Shown: positions 1 to 12,639 of the stretch, piece by piece | Numbering within the stretch: position 1 is the first letter of the stretch | Layout of the letters: every line of letters begins with the position of its first letter | Source: Coenobita brevimanus | Lineage: Eukaryota; Arthropoda; Malacostraca; Decapoda; Coenobitidae | DNA: 64,000 nucleotides | NCBI GenBank assembly: GCA_032717465.1 | Contig: CM064732.1 | Location: forward strand, 24,221,067 to 24,285,066 | Direction: 5' to 3' | Made by a program: the position numbers and the translations under genes | Notes under the pieces: model-generated | Databases searched by the model: none | What the model was told of the DNA's origin: nothing | The model's input: only the letters and a program-made list of their open reading frames with translations

Positions 1-588
1 GAGCGCCGCCATGCGAGTACGTGAGACGGACGTTAATAAGTGATTCTTACACTTACTGAAAACAACATTAAGCATAATAATATTCCTCGAATATAATTTA
101 TTATCAAAATATTGTCTTGGGGAGTGAACACCGCTGCGGTGTTGGCCAGAATGGCATTAATGGCTGAAGACAAACCAACAGTATGGATGTGGTGGCGACC
201 TCCCACATCTCAAATGTGTTGTGCTTTCAGTATCCAGTACGAGATATGCGTGTTTTGATGTATTTATTTTTATATTTAACGCTCCACCATACCAAATATC
301 AGCAGGATGGGTCATATTAGTCTAACAGGGCTACCAACCTTAACATTTTTCCTTCCCTTCCAAGGAAATCTTTAAGCATACTGAAGGGAAAGAAAAATCC
401 TTCCAAGGGAAGGAAAAGCTTAGGGAAGGAAATATTTTTAAGAATATGGCCGTATGTTTCTACTTTATTATTCGCTGTAGTCTCGCTGCTAGTTAAGTAA
501 ATGAAGAAAAAAAGAACAACCCATCAATTAAGCAGATAACTTAAGCTCGTGAGGGAATATAAACAGGGAAGCTGACTTACAGTATAAA

Positions 589-591
<3 letters not shown>
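1..591. other. Non-coding, no gene recognised
   Basis: No open frame of note and no recognised family. A purine/pyrimidine-rich imperfect inverted repeat is present, with arms at about 346-365 and 399-418 (roughly 16 of 20 positions pair) and a loop of about 33 bases. It could fold as a hairpin. Nothing else stands out. Confidence 0.5.
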
Positions 592-633
<42 letters not shown>

Positions 634-698
634 GCTGAGCGCAAGAGTGAAAAGGGAAGTGCTCCTCACAACAGAGAGAGAGAGAGAGAGAGAGAGAG
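592..698. repeat. Two (GA)n microsatellites
   Basis: Pure GA runs at 592-629 and 673-698, separated by about 43 bases of non-repetitive sequence. Similar GA runs recur at 1377-1419, 24409-24458 and 29153-29209. Confidence 0.97.
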
Positions 699-1372
699 GT
701 TATAATATGCTACAGTAGTTGCAAAACACACAGTGGTTTCGTCTCTTGAGATATCACCAGCCCCTCCTTGGGCTTTCCTCTTCATTATACATCGCAAACA
801 ACTCTTTATTTTCCAGTTTGCCGGCTCTTTCCTTCATTTTGCTTTTCCGGTTCATCTCTCTCACCGGCCTGACTGTGATGAGATTCGTTAGCAGCGTTGA
901 TGGCTGGAAATGCGAGGGGAAGTAAAATTTATTTCTGCCGTGCCTTTGCCCTCGATGCGATTGTGTTATACTCGACCGTGAGACTCGAGACTGGAGAATG
1001 TAGCACACCGTATTTGTTTACTTCCTGATTCTCTCTCTCTCTCTCTCATGTATACAGTAATGATATTTCTTTTATTTACCTCCTCTTTATCCTGATGCCA
1101 TGACTCTTACCACTGGCAGACAAGAATATTCACATTTAAAGAGAACCTTCATTACGCAAGGAGTAATGGAAATCACTGTCATCCATCTGAGTGTTAGAGG
1201 CCTTACTTAAGCTCAGTGAAAGCATCTATAAGTAGTAAAAGCAGAACAATAAAAACGTTCATATACACCCTCCCCATCTTTCTGTCTCATCCTCGGTCTC
1301 CTCATTGCCTTTTCTCCATCCTCCTCAAGTATGTATCATGGCAACCAATGCCTGGCTGAGGAATTACGAGAC

Positions 1373-1376
<4 letters not shown>
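699..1376. other. Non-coding, no gene recognised
   Basis: Short open frames on both strands show no domain or family resemblance. A short (CT)n run lies at 1031-1047. Confidence 0.5.

Positions 1377-1419
<43 letters not shown>
1377..1419. repeat. (GA)n microsatellite
   Basis: Uninterrupted AG dinucleotide run of about 43 bases. It produces an Arg-Glu run in the overlapping frame, which is not evidence of a gene. Confidence 0.97.
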
Positions 1420-1422
<3 letters not shown>

Positions 1423-1956
1423 TTGTTCAGTACACAACCATGAGAATCCGGTGCAGACATAATTTTGGCTGCTGTTTATTGGTGCCATGGCGTGAAAGAC
1501 GTAAATTACAAGAACTGAATTCCTGTCTTAGTGGTACCAAGATTACTTTCTTCATATACACGTACTGTAATTACATTTTCGTATTCATGTCTTCGGATTA
1601 TATTCTAAAAGGCATGCAGATTTTGCAACACGTCTTCCTTACCGATTTATTCTTACTTTTACTCATCAGTATCCCTTTGTATTGTACTGATGCCAGCTGC
1701 GTCGATACTGAAAGGGTATAAATACAATGTATGGAAATATTAAGGCATATTATGCAAAATAAATCGATATGGACGAGGTAAGAGGAGGCCCCTCGTGCCA
1801 CTTAAGGATATGTAAGTAAAAGTTACATGCTCCGTGGGAGAGACGCTATCCTCTCAGTCAGCTGTCTGTTCTGCCCATGTCTAAATATTATTTTCTTGCA
1901 TGCCTTTTATATCCTTTGTTTTGCGGTTTTATTGGCATAAATAAAATGCCACTTTC

Positions 1957-1960
<4 letters not shown>
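1420..1960. other. Non-coding, possible old dispersed repeat
   Basis: No gene is recognised. About 1628-1800 weakly resembles about 24170-24345 (shared short blocks around a cgtcttcc motif, a tcgatac motif and a tatgcaaaataaa motif). Both could be copies of an old dispersed repeat, but the match is too weak to be sure. Confidence 0.3.

Positions 1961-2012
<52 letters not shown>
1961..2012. repeat. (TG)n microsatellite
   Basis: 26 uninterrupted TG repeats. Confidence 0.98.
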
Positions 2013-2014
<2 letters not shown>

Positions 2015-2416
2015 TTGTACAGTCAGGGACATAAATTTGCCTAATATTCCAACAGTTTTACGCGTCACTTTCCTTTGCTGGCTGATGTTCCTAATGCTAG
2101 GAAATGCTTAGAAAGTTTCTCTGGGCATAGATGATTCTGTTTTACATAATGCGTCAGACTGGAAAACTACAGACGTGCTTAATATATGAAACGAACACAG
2201 TGATACAGGTGGCAAACATTTGTCCTTGACTGTTCGTGCACGCTGTCGCCTGTTGCAGTCAGGTGTCGCCCGAAATGATGATAAATCAGACTCCTTCACA
2301 TACATTAAATCGCTCAGCTGTTGTACCGACTGATCTCAGCGAACAGAAATATGCAATATCCACAGTTAGTACCCGCTAATTATTCTGCGGTTTACCCTGA
2401 GCGCATCACCTTTTGC
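2013..2416. other. Flank of LTR element, no gene
   Basis: No recognisable gene. The last four bases (TTGC, 2413-2416) are repeated right after the LTR element at 5496-5499 and are read as its target-site duplication. Confidence 0.5.
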
Positions 2417-2732
2417 TGTGGTAGGTCTCCATATTATAAATGCAAATCATAATAGATAGATAGATAAATAGATAGATAGAGAGACAGATAGAAGCAGGAA
2501 GTCAAATGATGAGAAGGTGTTGTGTCTGCGAGAATCGAGCAATGCTAAACATGCTTACACTGAGGAAAGCTGACGACAGCGGCCAGTAAGGAGATGATGC
2601 AGTTAGCTGTCAGCAGTCCTCTCGTGAACAAAGACCATGAGGAACCCCTGCTACACCAGATTTTAGGAAAGAGAGTTTAGAAGGAGACAAGCGACCCTAG
2701 AGAGAGGTCGAGACTACAAAGTCGTTATGACA
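2417..2732 (+). repeat. 5' long terminal repeat
   Basis: 316 bp, begins TGTGGTAGG and ends TTATGACA. It includes an internal (GATA)-like stretch near 2452-2490. It pairs with 5180-5495 at 315 of 316 positions by direct reading. Confidence 0.9.
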
Positions 2733-2734
2733 TT

Positions 2735-2749
2735 TGGTAGCAGCGAACG
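2735..2749 (+). promoter_or_regulatory. Primer binding site of LTR element
   Basis: TGGTAGCAGCGAACG begins two bases after the 5' LTR. A leading TGG complementary to a tRNA CCA end is the standard form of a retrotransposon minus-strand primer site. I cannot name the primer tRNA from the sequence alone. Confidence 0.65.
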
Positions 2750-3951
2750 TATACGAACCTCGTCTACGAATCAACATTAAATTCCTACAAAATATCAAGA
2801 TTGAAAAGAACCAACAATATCAGCTCCTGACAGTATTCTCTCCGTCCTGCCCCCTCCGTCTCCCAGATCATTACGCTGATGCAGAGGTCAAGAGATCACT
2901 TGACGCCTTGCACGTAGCTTAACGACAAACCAGCAAATCTGCGGACATCGTCTCCGAATTAAAAGCAAATTTCTACAAAAGCAGCCGAGACTACAAGATT
3001 AGCTTCAGTTCTACATTGAATCCTACAAAATACAGCCTACAGTGCAAATAATCTACAATCAACTACAGCCATCTACAATCAACTACAATTAACAACTCTA
3101 CGTCGTCTGTATAATCTTCTACACGCACCTACAAGTAGCGGCAGTCTCCATTCTACAACGAGTAAATCACAAGAAAAAAGGACCAAGAATACATCAAGAA
3201 AGAAAGAAAACAAACAAACAAACGAAGAGTGAGAGACGACTCACAACTCATAACCACCAGACCTCACCCTCCTCTCTCTGCTACATCTACCCAACCCCCA
3301 CCGCTTACGCAGGTGTGAAGAGGTCAAGACAGCAAAACATCAAGTCCATATTCACAACTCGTCTTACCCGTCTTCACTCAAGTTACTCATCGCTACTCAT
3401 TCACTCACCACAGCTACCAGTGTGGGAAGCCGACGTCACCATGTGCTGAGACGACAACACGCCAATCAACCCGCGAAGGACAACGCTATCACCACGTGCA
3501 ACACCACTCACACCATTTTCCTCCACGGTAAAAATTAGTGAGTTACATAGTTACTTCATTTATATAATACACAGTGATAGACAATAAGCTTCTGCACAAA
3601 CATAAAAAACGTGCTGTATAGTTACAGTTTAAATACACATACTTACTTCAGTTATCTGCATAACTCAAATACTAAATAATCACCAACAATAAATATTCTA
3701 CACTGTATATATTCATTCATTTATTATAACATTTATTTAATACCAACGAGTGTTACCATTTATACCTACGTAAAATACGTGTTTCATACATACAACTATA
3801 CATTAATTATATCTACAAAGTAATAAAGAAAATATACCATCACAGTTACTCAGTGAGCAATTAAAAGAACTGTATTTAACATTTATTAATTAAAGCTACC
3901 TAGTGGAAACAGACAAATTAAGTTACAAGGTAAACTAGAGAAAAAAAAAAA

Positions 3952-4086
3952 ATGGCCAACACAAATGCCGTTAGCAAGAGTGAACATCTTCAACACAATC
4001 GTGAAGACAATGATTTCCACACAGTGCTGACACACATATTACCCACGATAGGTACAGGTGAACAACAAGTCAGTGTGTATAGTTAA
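3952..4086 (+). pseudogene. Short ORF, possible gag N-terminus remnant
   Basis: A 44-codon frame opens with ATG right after a run of twelve or more A residues and begins MANTNAVSKSEHL. It is the only stretch of the LTR element interior with balanced, protein-like composition and it stops abruptly at TAA. It may be the start of a lost gag gene, kept because sequences downstream of the primer site are often needed for packaging. It matches no domain I can recognise and could be chance. Confidence 0.35.
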
Positions 4087-4399
4087 TACTGTATATAGTG
4101 TATATATTTTTTATATAAAATAACAAAATATGGGACTATATAATATCATTTTCAGTAATATCTGTGCAATATAAACTAAACTTTAAAAAAGTATCCCAAG
4201 AAAATTAGTCAGCAATTATGTAACCATGAACAACATGGAAAAAGTGTACACAAGCAAAGAAAAACAAATACCACATAAACTACAAACGAAAAAGCAAATT
4301 GTGTCTCCACAAACAAGTGGCATGACACATCATCACTATCATCGACCGCAGCATATGTTAGGACTGCAGTTATTACAATTATGTTACTCCATATTATAA

Positions 4400-4745
4400 T
4401 TATGTAACAGTTGCATTAACAAGATGTAACTTTTATGTAACTTTAACTACAATTTTGTAACTACAAACGATATGTAACAATTATGTAACGACAAACGATT
4501 GCATTATGTTACACTTTGCCAAATATGTAACAGTTGCATTAACAAGATGTAACTTTTATGTAACTTTAACTACAATTATGTACCTACAAACGATATGTAA
4601 CAATTATGTAACGACAAAACAGTTGCATTAACAAGATGTAACTTTTATGTAACTTTAACTACAATTATAAGGCCAAGACACATATGTAATAGTTGCATTA
4701 ACAAAATGTAACTACAATTATAAGGCCAACACAATTATGTAGTAC
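4400..4745 (+). repeat. Irregular tandem repeat inside LTR element
   Basis: Four imperfect copies of a block beginning gtaacagttgcattaac and continuing with repeated atgtaac/ttatgtaac words. Anchors lie near 4411, 4534, 4623 and 4693, so spacing shrinks from about 123 to 89 to 70 bases. The interior has expanded by duplication instead of coding for anything. Confidence 0.75.
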
Positions 4746-5179
4746 CACAATGTTAGTACAATATTATAAGTCATACAATTATAGCACAATTCTGTATTAC
4801 CAGTATCATCATACAAGTTAGGTGAAATATTAGACACTACTAAAGTGATAACTCAAATATGTAATGTATAACCTAGCAGTATTACCATTGCACAATTATA
4901 TGCGTACGTCTGTTGTACATGCACGTCTTACAAGTGTTATACAACAACCATTGCATTTATTCAAATATGTATACAACTTGTTTAAATGTAATATTACTGA
5001 ATAATCACTATTTATTATGAATAATATATGTATACAATATTCATACAATTATGTTACTTTACAATATTATGTATTTCACTTAATTAGCTTATAAGTTCAT
5101 TATAATGTGTATGTAGTATGTATTAATATATTATAACTATTAAATGTCGATGGTACGCCATTTTTGCGCGGCCGAGCAA

Positions 5180-5495
5180 TGTGGTAGGTCTCCATATTAT
5201 AATTGCAAATCATAATAGATAGATAGATAAATAGATAGATAGAGAGACAGATAGAAGCAGGAAGTCAAATGATGAGAAGGTGTTGTGTCTGCGAGAATCG
5301 AGCAATGCTAAACATGCTTACACTGAGGAAAGCTGACGACAGCGGCCAGTAAGGAGATGATGCAGTTAGCTGTCAGCAGTCCTCTCGTGAACAAAGACCA
5401 TGAGGAACCCCTGCTACACCAGATTTTAGGAAAGAGAGTTTAGAAGGAGACAAGCGACCCTAGAGAGAGGTCGAGACTACAAAGTCGTTATGACA
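5180..5495 (+). repeat. 3' long terminal repeat
   Basis: Second copy of the 316 bp LTR, followed immediately by the duplicated target TTGC at 5496-5499. Confidence 0.9.
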
Positions 5496-5497
5496 TT

Positions 5498-5930
5498 GCC
5501 TCCCATATATTGCTGTCTGGTAGTTAACCCATCTCATACTATTTCTTTCCAATTTGCTCTGCTCCATACATGCTTCTGACCCTTCACCGTCCTCAAATTG
5601 TTTCTTGCCCTTCCCCTACATTTCACATCCACTTCTTCCTACCTGTGTATCATCATAATCAATCTCTCATTATTCAGCCTCTTCACCTGGGCCATTTCGC
5701 TATTGCACATCCTGGCCAGCCCTTTCCATTACACTGAGCCTATATCTACAGCTTACTTTTGTTGTGTCATTTCTGTCAAACATTTTACCTCATATATAGA
5801 TATCAGGTATTTAACATCCAGCATTTTCATCACACTCCTCACCCTAGCACTTAGGATCTACAGCTCAAATCCATATAGAGCTGTCGGCGTTACTGTTCCT
5901 TCATACATACATAACATTACATGAGGAGAA
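5498..5930 (-). pseudogene. Decayed LINE RT C-terminal remnant
   Basis: On the minus strand, broken frames read TVTPTALYG followed by a region similar to the C-terminal thumb and tail of RTE-type LINE proteins (compare PTLTYGSEAW at about 21700 in the intact element). Several stops interrupt it. The LTR element inserted next to or inside this relic, so the LTR insertion is the younger event. Confidence 0.5.
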
Positions 5931-6295
5931 TTACGGCAGACCTCTCGTCCAACTCTTTAGTCAGTGTTCTTAATTCTTCTTACCTTGTGGGTACATAACT
6001 GATTTACCATTTCCCCTAGCCTACGGAACCATTTGTTTGTCAAAAGTAGTAATAATCTGAAACACTTGCACGACATATATGGAGCATGGGAACAAGAGGT
6101 AATAAGCAGCCCTTGCGGAGCCACGTCAGCCTCCACCACATGCACCACCAGTGTTGCCATAGTGACGGCAGGGACGAGTGCCTCAATGTTCTTCGTTATA
6201 ATTGGCTCCCTGGTGACAGGGAGGGTCCAGTGGGAGGAGACAGGCATGGAGGAGAGCAGGGTGGCAGAGTGGAGGAAAACCAGGGTGTAGGAAAG

Positions 6296-6298
<3 letters not shown>
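5931..6298. other. Unassigned, moderately GC-rich segment
   Basis: Frames are open on both strands between about 6033 and 6290. The plus-strand frame contains a hydrophobic stretch ending in FFVIIGSLVTG. No family is recognised and no convincing pair of splice sites was found, so no gene is called. Confidence 0.35.

Positions 6299-6361
<63 letters not shown>
6298..6361. repeat. (CA)n microsatellite
   Basis: About 31 uninterrupted CA repeats. A poly-A run of about 18 follows at 6414-6431. Confidence 0.97.
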
Positions 6362-6362
<1 letters not shown>

Positions 6363-6617
6363 CGAAATGCTTGCCAATGAGCAAGATATAATCATTAGGT
6401 GAGTGCAGTAATTAAAAAAAAAAAAAAAAAAGAGAGAGACTACAGGGGGCTAAAGGAGTTAAAAGAAATGAGAACACAAAGTTGCTAAACTAGCTGACTG
6501 ACTCTAAATGTGTGTAAAACTGGTCTTCGTTAGTATCCATATACCTGTGTCTCTATCTGTCCATCTAGCTATGCATCTGCTGTATCAGCTATACCTATTT
6601 ATATCCACATACACACG

Positions 6618-9070
<2,453 letters not shown>

Positions 9071-9116
<46 letters not shown>

Positions 9117-9208
9117 TAGATAGAGATACAGACAGAGATAGACAGATATATAGATATAGACAGATAGATTGATAGATAGATATAGATACACAGATAAATA
9201 GATAGATG
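9071..9208. repeat. Compound (CA)n/(GATA)n microsatellite
   Basis: A pure CA run (9071-9108) passes directly into a degenerate GATA/GACA tetranucleotide tract that continues to 9208. Confidence 0.95.
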
Positions 9209-9421
9209 AAGTTTGATTCCTCAGCAATATTGGTGTACATCACCAATTGAACCTAACAAGATCTTACATAACTGTGACAGCCACTCTTTCATCTTCTGTT
9301 TTGGCAAGGCTGGATTCAAGTATGACCAAGGTTAGGATCAAGGTATTTGTCAATTGCGGTAGCCTATGTGTTGTTAGGCTTAGTCCCTGTGATATATGGA
9401 AGTAAGGTGGTGCAACGAAGC

Positions 9422-9459
<38 letters not shown>

Positions 9460-10659
9460 CAAACACACCGCCTCAACAAACTGACTTTCAAATATGTTTG
9501 TATAAGCTTACAAAACCAAAACCGTCATGGTCTTATCACTTAGCTAAGACTTTGAATGTAGTTTATATAAATAAATATATATATATATATATATTTTTTT
9601 ACTTGCCTGCCCCACAGTAAGTTTATGCTTTGCAGTGGTGGGGGGAAAAGAAAAGCCAGCATTAAACTTGGAAGCATGCGATACAACCATAGAAGGAGGC
9701 ATTCTAGGTAAAAAAAAAAAAAGTCACTTCATAGACCCCCCACTCCCACCCCTTAATGTGCAACCAGTCTTATCAATGGTTGTGTTACTTTTGTCTTGAA
9801 GATCAACAAATGCTATAGAAAGGTCATTTCAAAATTTTGATTTCCTTAAAAGTCCATGAAAGAGTCAAAATTCGAGGAAAAAGTATAAAACAAAAAAATT
9901 TCCTTGCCCCCCAAAATGGTGGGGTGGACATCACTAGACTTGACACTGAAGGTCAAACAAGGTCGTAATAATTAATAAAGTCAGAGTTTGCCTCTAATGA
10001 AAAATGGACGTAGAGAGGTTGTGTGAATCAAATGCAAATGTTCCGACAGTGACCATCAACTTCGTGTGCTAAGATGGTACAACAACATTCTGTACTGTCA
10101 GGCCATCAACAAACAATCCTATAATCACGAAGTAAATCTTTGAAAAATATGATTTTTTCATAAAATGTTCTAATCTTGAAGTAAGTCACTACTACATATA
10201 GGGGAGTGTTTAATTTGCAACTTTTTTGGCTTCTGGGAGTTATGAGTAGAATAATAGTAGTGATGTGAGCGCCGTCCGGCCTCCAGGTTCCACACGTGGA
10301 GCATGAGAGCCCCTTATACTGGTTTTTACGTAGCAGATTCATTCAGACTGGTGAGTTATCAAGAACTAGAGGGGCTTGGTATGTGGCAATCCTTCATTTC
10401 CCTCATCACTAGTAAACATCATTGCAAAATTTATTAAAACTGACTCGATGTAACAACAAGTGACTAAACACTGTCTCATTGCATGACGGGGTCATTATCA
10501 GTCCAAGTAAATCTAATTATACGTTATTGTCTTTAAATCTGCTGACAGAAGAGTTATATTACACCACACATGCTTAAGAATACCATTATTACTACTATTC
10601 ATAATAATAATTAATTAGCTATTCTTATTGAGTAGTCACAACAAGGAAGCTTCACCACA
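9209..10659. other. Unrecognised non-coding DNA with two (TA)n runs
   Basis: No gene recognised. (TA)n runs lie at 9424-9455 and about 9573-9593, and poly-A at about 9711-9722. The minus-strand frame at 10106-10342 shows no family resemblance. Confidence 0.5.
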
Positions 10660-11033
10660 CGTCTTTTTTTTTTTCTTCATTTTTTTTTGCCTATCGACCA
10701 TTGGGGCCGGAGCCCTTGGTCATTAAGGCAAAAGTGTATATATGTATATACATTGATACATATATACGCGAACATATATACATACATACACACATCCATG
10801 CTTATGAACATAAACACTTTCATGCACACGTACATATATATATATAATTTTTATTTTATAATTTTTTTTGTATTTTTATTTTTATTTTTTATATTTTTTA
10901 AAATTTTAAACCTTATATTACTTATAAACACAAATGCCTAATCTAAAGACCCTAAAACTAATCACCTAACAGACAAATCGCTAACCTATACTAAATCCTA
11001 AGAGACAAATAACTAGACCTACACTAATGGTTA

Positions 11034-11460
11034 AAAAGCCTCGACCAAGAGAACACCATCGACTGCAGATATGTAATGCCTTTCTACACTACATACCTGC
11101 ACTCATCACCTGGTGACTGTCAGTCTAGGCACAACCTAATATAGGGGACATCAATATATGAAAGGGAACCAGACGAGTCAGGAACATTTCCATGTACGTC
11201 AGCTGTCGGCCCTAATTAGAATAACTTAAGCAAGGTGGTATAATGTAATTACATAATTTGAACAAAAAGTGAAGAACCTCGCCCAGCAGACCACTATCGA
11301 CTGCACGTACCCAGTACCTTTCTATATTGCACACTTGCACTCATCAGCTGGTGACTGTCAGACGAGGAACGTGGCTTAATGTGGGGGATATCTATATTTG
11401 AAATAGATCAGTGGGAGGAGGAACTGTTTCAAATATGTCAACTGTCAACCCTAATTAATA
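11034..11460. repeat. Diverged direct duplication, ~236 bp period
   Basis: Copy A about 11034-11224 and copy B about 11270-11460 share blocks such as cgactgca, ctttctaca/tattgc, ctgcactcatca.ctggtgactgtcag and ccctaattaa in the same order. Position suggests the 3' UTR of the minus-strand LINE. The copies differ enough that the duplication predates the insertion or is old. Confidence 0.75.
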
Positions 11461-11639
11461 TTACAATATATACATATTTACGGTTGATAAAAACCATAAC
11501 CACACAGTAAAAAAGTCACATCACTCTGATCAGTCTGGTCTCTCTCAAGAAAGCCATCAATTTATCAGTCATAACAATGTCCGCATCACCCAGGATGGTG
11601 GAAAGGGTGAAGGGGACGTCTACTGCGCCGCAGTAATTT

Positions 11640-12630
11640 ATAAGTGAAGCACATTCACGAATACATCGCCGACAGTGCAGGATGAATTTTGAATGATAGA
11701 TAACACTGCATTACAGATGTCACATTGCGGTGGGAATCATCTTTCCATATATGGTTTCAAGTGCGTTACAATTGTGGCATTGAGCCATAATCGCGCCAAC
11801 ACTTTTTCTTCCAGGCGACTGGGACGGTTAGCAGTGTCCCAGTCGCCCAGGTATGGCTTACATGTTGGAATATTAAGTCTGGTCCACTGACCTTGCCACA
11901 GAAGATTTATTGATTTCTTCCCGAGAGAGAGACTCGACCGTAGATCACGAGGAACGTCCCAAGTCTCCTCGAGCTCTACAGCCGACTTTGCAAGTAAGTC
12001 AGCCTGCTCATTGCCGTAGATACGACAATGACCAGGTACCCAGATCAGCCTGAATGACTTGTTTATTGGATGCAGCTTATTAACAATGTGGCCCTGGATC
12101 TCGTGCGAGTCCGTAGTGCAAGATGCAATTGCCTGAAGGGCTGATTTCGAGTTTGAAAATATGACAAATGAGTCATGCCTAGAATTGAGAGCATAGTATA
12201 TGGCTTTGTCAATAGCAAAAAGTTCGGAGGCAAACACAGATGTATGAGTCGGCAACTGATACCTGAGGGCACATTCGGTCGACCATACACTTGCACCCAC
12301 ACCATTAGGTGACCAAGGCCGACACATGCAAGCATGTTGGAGCCTTTAAAAACGAAAACGATTCACTCGTCTTGGAACTGTCAGTGTACAAGTGCTGGGA
12401 CCACAAGTGACGAATGATGATGTTACAAAACAAGTGGTGGACCTCCGCCTCCGGCGCCTTGGTCTTAAGTGCTGGAAGCCATGTAACATCAACAGTAAAG
12501 CCGGGTGGCTCCCAAGGCGCTATATTTTTAAGCACCAACTTGTTACAGTCACTGGGGTCCACACCAAGCTCCTGAGTCAGTAATCGGAGGCGAACAGCAA
12601 GTGGCTGATGCACCCCCCACATGAGATGGT
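11640..12630 (-). pseudogene. RNase H and tail of I-type LINE ORF2
   Basis: The minus-strand frame 12327-11737 contains RNase H motifs in order: FASELFAIDKA (catalytic Glu), FSNSKSALQA (the second catalytic Asp of the usual SDSKSAL is replaced by Asn), and WVPGHCRIYGNEQAD (His and final Asp). The upstream frame 12622-12305 carries the start of the domain (LYTDSSKTSES). The two frames are offset by a short insertion at 12302-12360. A cysteine-bearing tail (PQCDIC) continues past a stop towards about 11640. The domain would remove RNA from the RNA:cDNA hybrid. The Asp-to-Asn change and frameshift make this copy dead. Confidence 0.75.
12302..12360 (+). mobile_element. ~55 bp LINE 3'-tail fragment inside RNase H
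   Basis: This segment matches 23372-23431 in the same orientation (shared words ccattaggtgacca, catgcaagcatgttggagcc, and an A-rich tail with aacga repeats). At 23.4 kb it forms the 3' end of a plus-strand LINE. Here it sits between the RNase H residues TSES and NGVGASVW, which would otherwise be adjacent, and shifts the frame. It is read as an extreme 5'-truncated insertion. Confidence 0.6.
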
Positions 12631-12639
12631 GGTATTAAC

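Larger units (their letters stand above)
2417..5495 (+). mobile_element. Young non-autonomous LTR retrotransposon
   Basis: A 3079 bp element bounded by two 316 bp direct repeats that start TG and end CA. They differ at one base by my reading (a/t in the motif near 2440 and 5202). It is flanked by a 4-bp target duplication TTGC (2413-2416 and 5496-5499). A primer-binding-site-like TGGTAGCAGCG starts two bases after the 5' LTR, which fixes the plus strand as the sense strand. The 2.45 kb interior is AT-rich and carries no gag, protease, RT, RNase H or integrase, so any movement would depend on enzymes from another element (LARD/TRIM type). There is no clear purine-rich tract before the 3' LTR. 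LTR near-identity implies a recent insertion. The 4-bp duplication would suit a Gypsy-type integrase, but the superfamily is not proven. Confidence 0.85.

Noticed and set aside
5957..6391. Open frames on both strands around a hydrophobic segment
   Set aside because: Partly (CA)n translation. No convincing acceptor/donor pair with consistent phase, no family match. Left as unassigned DNA.
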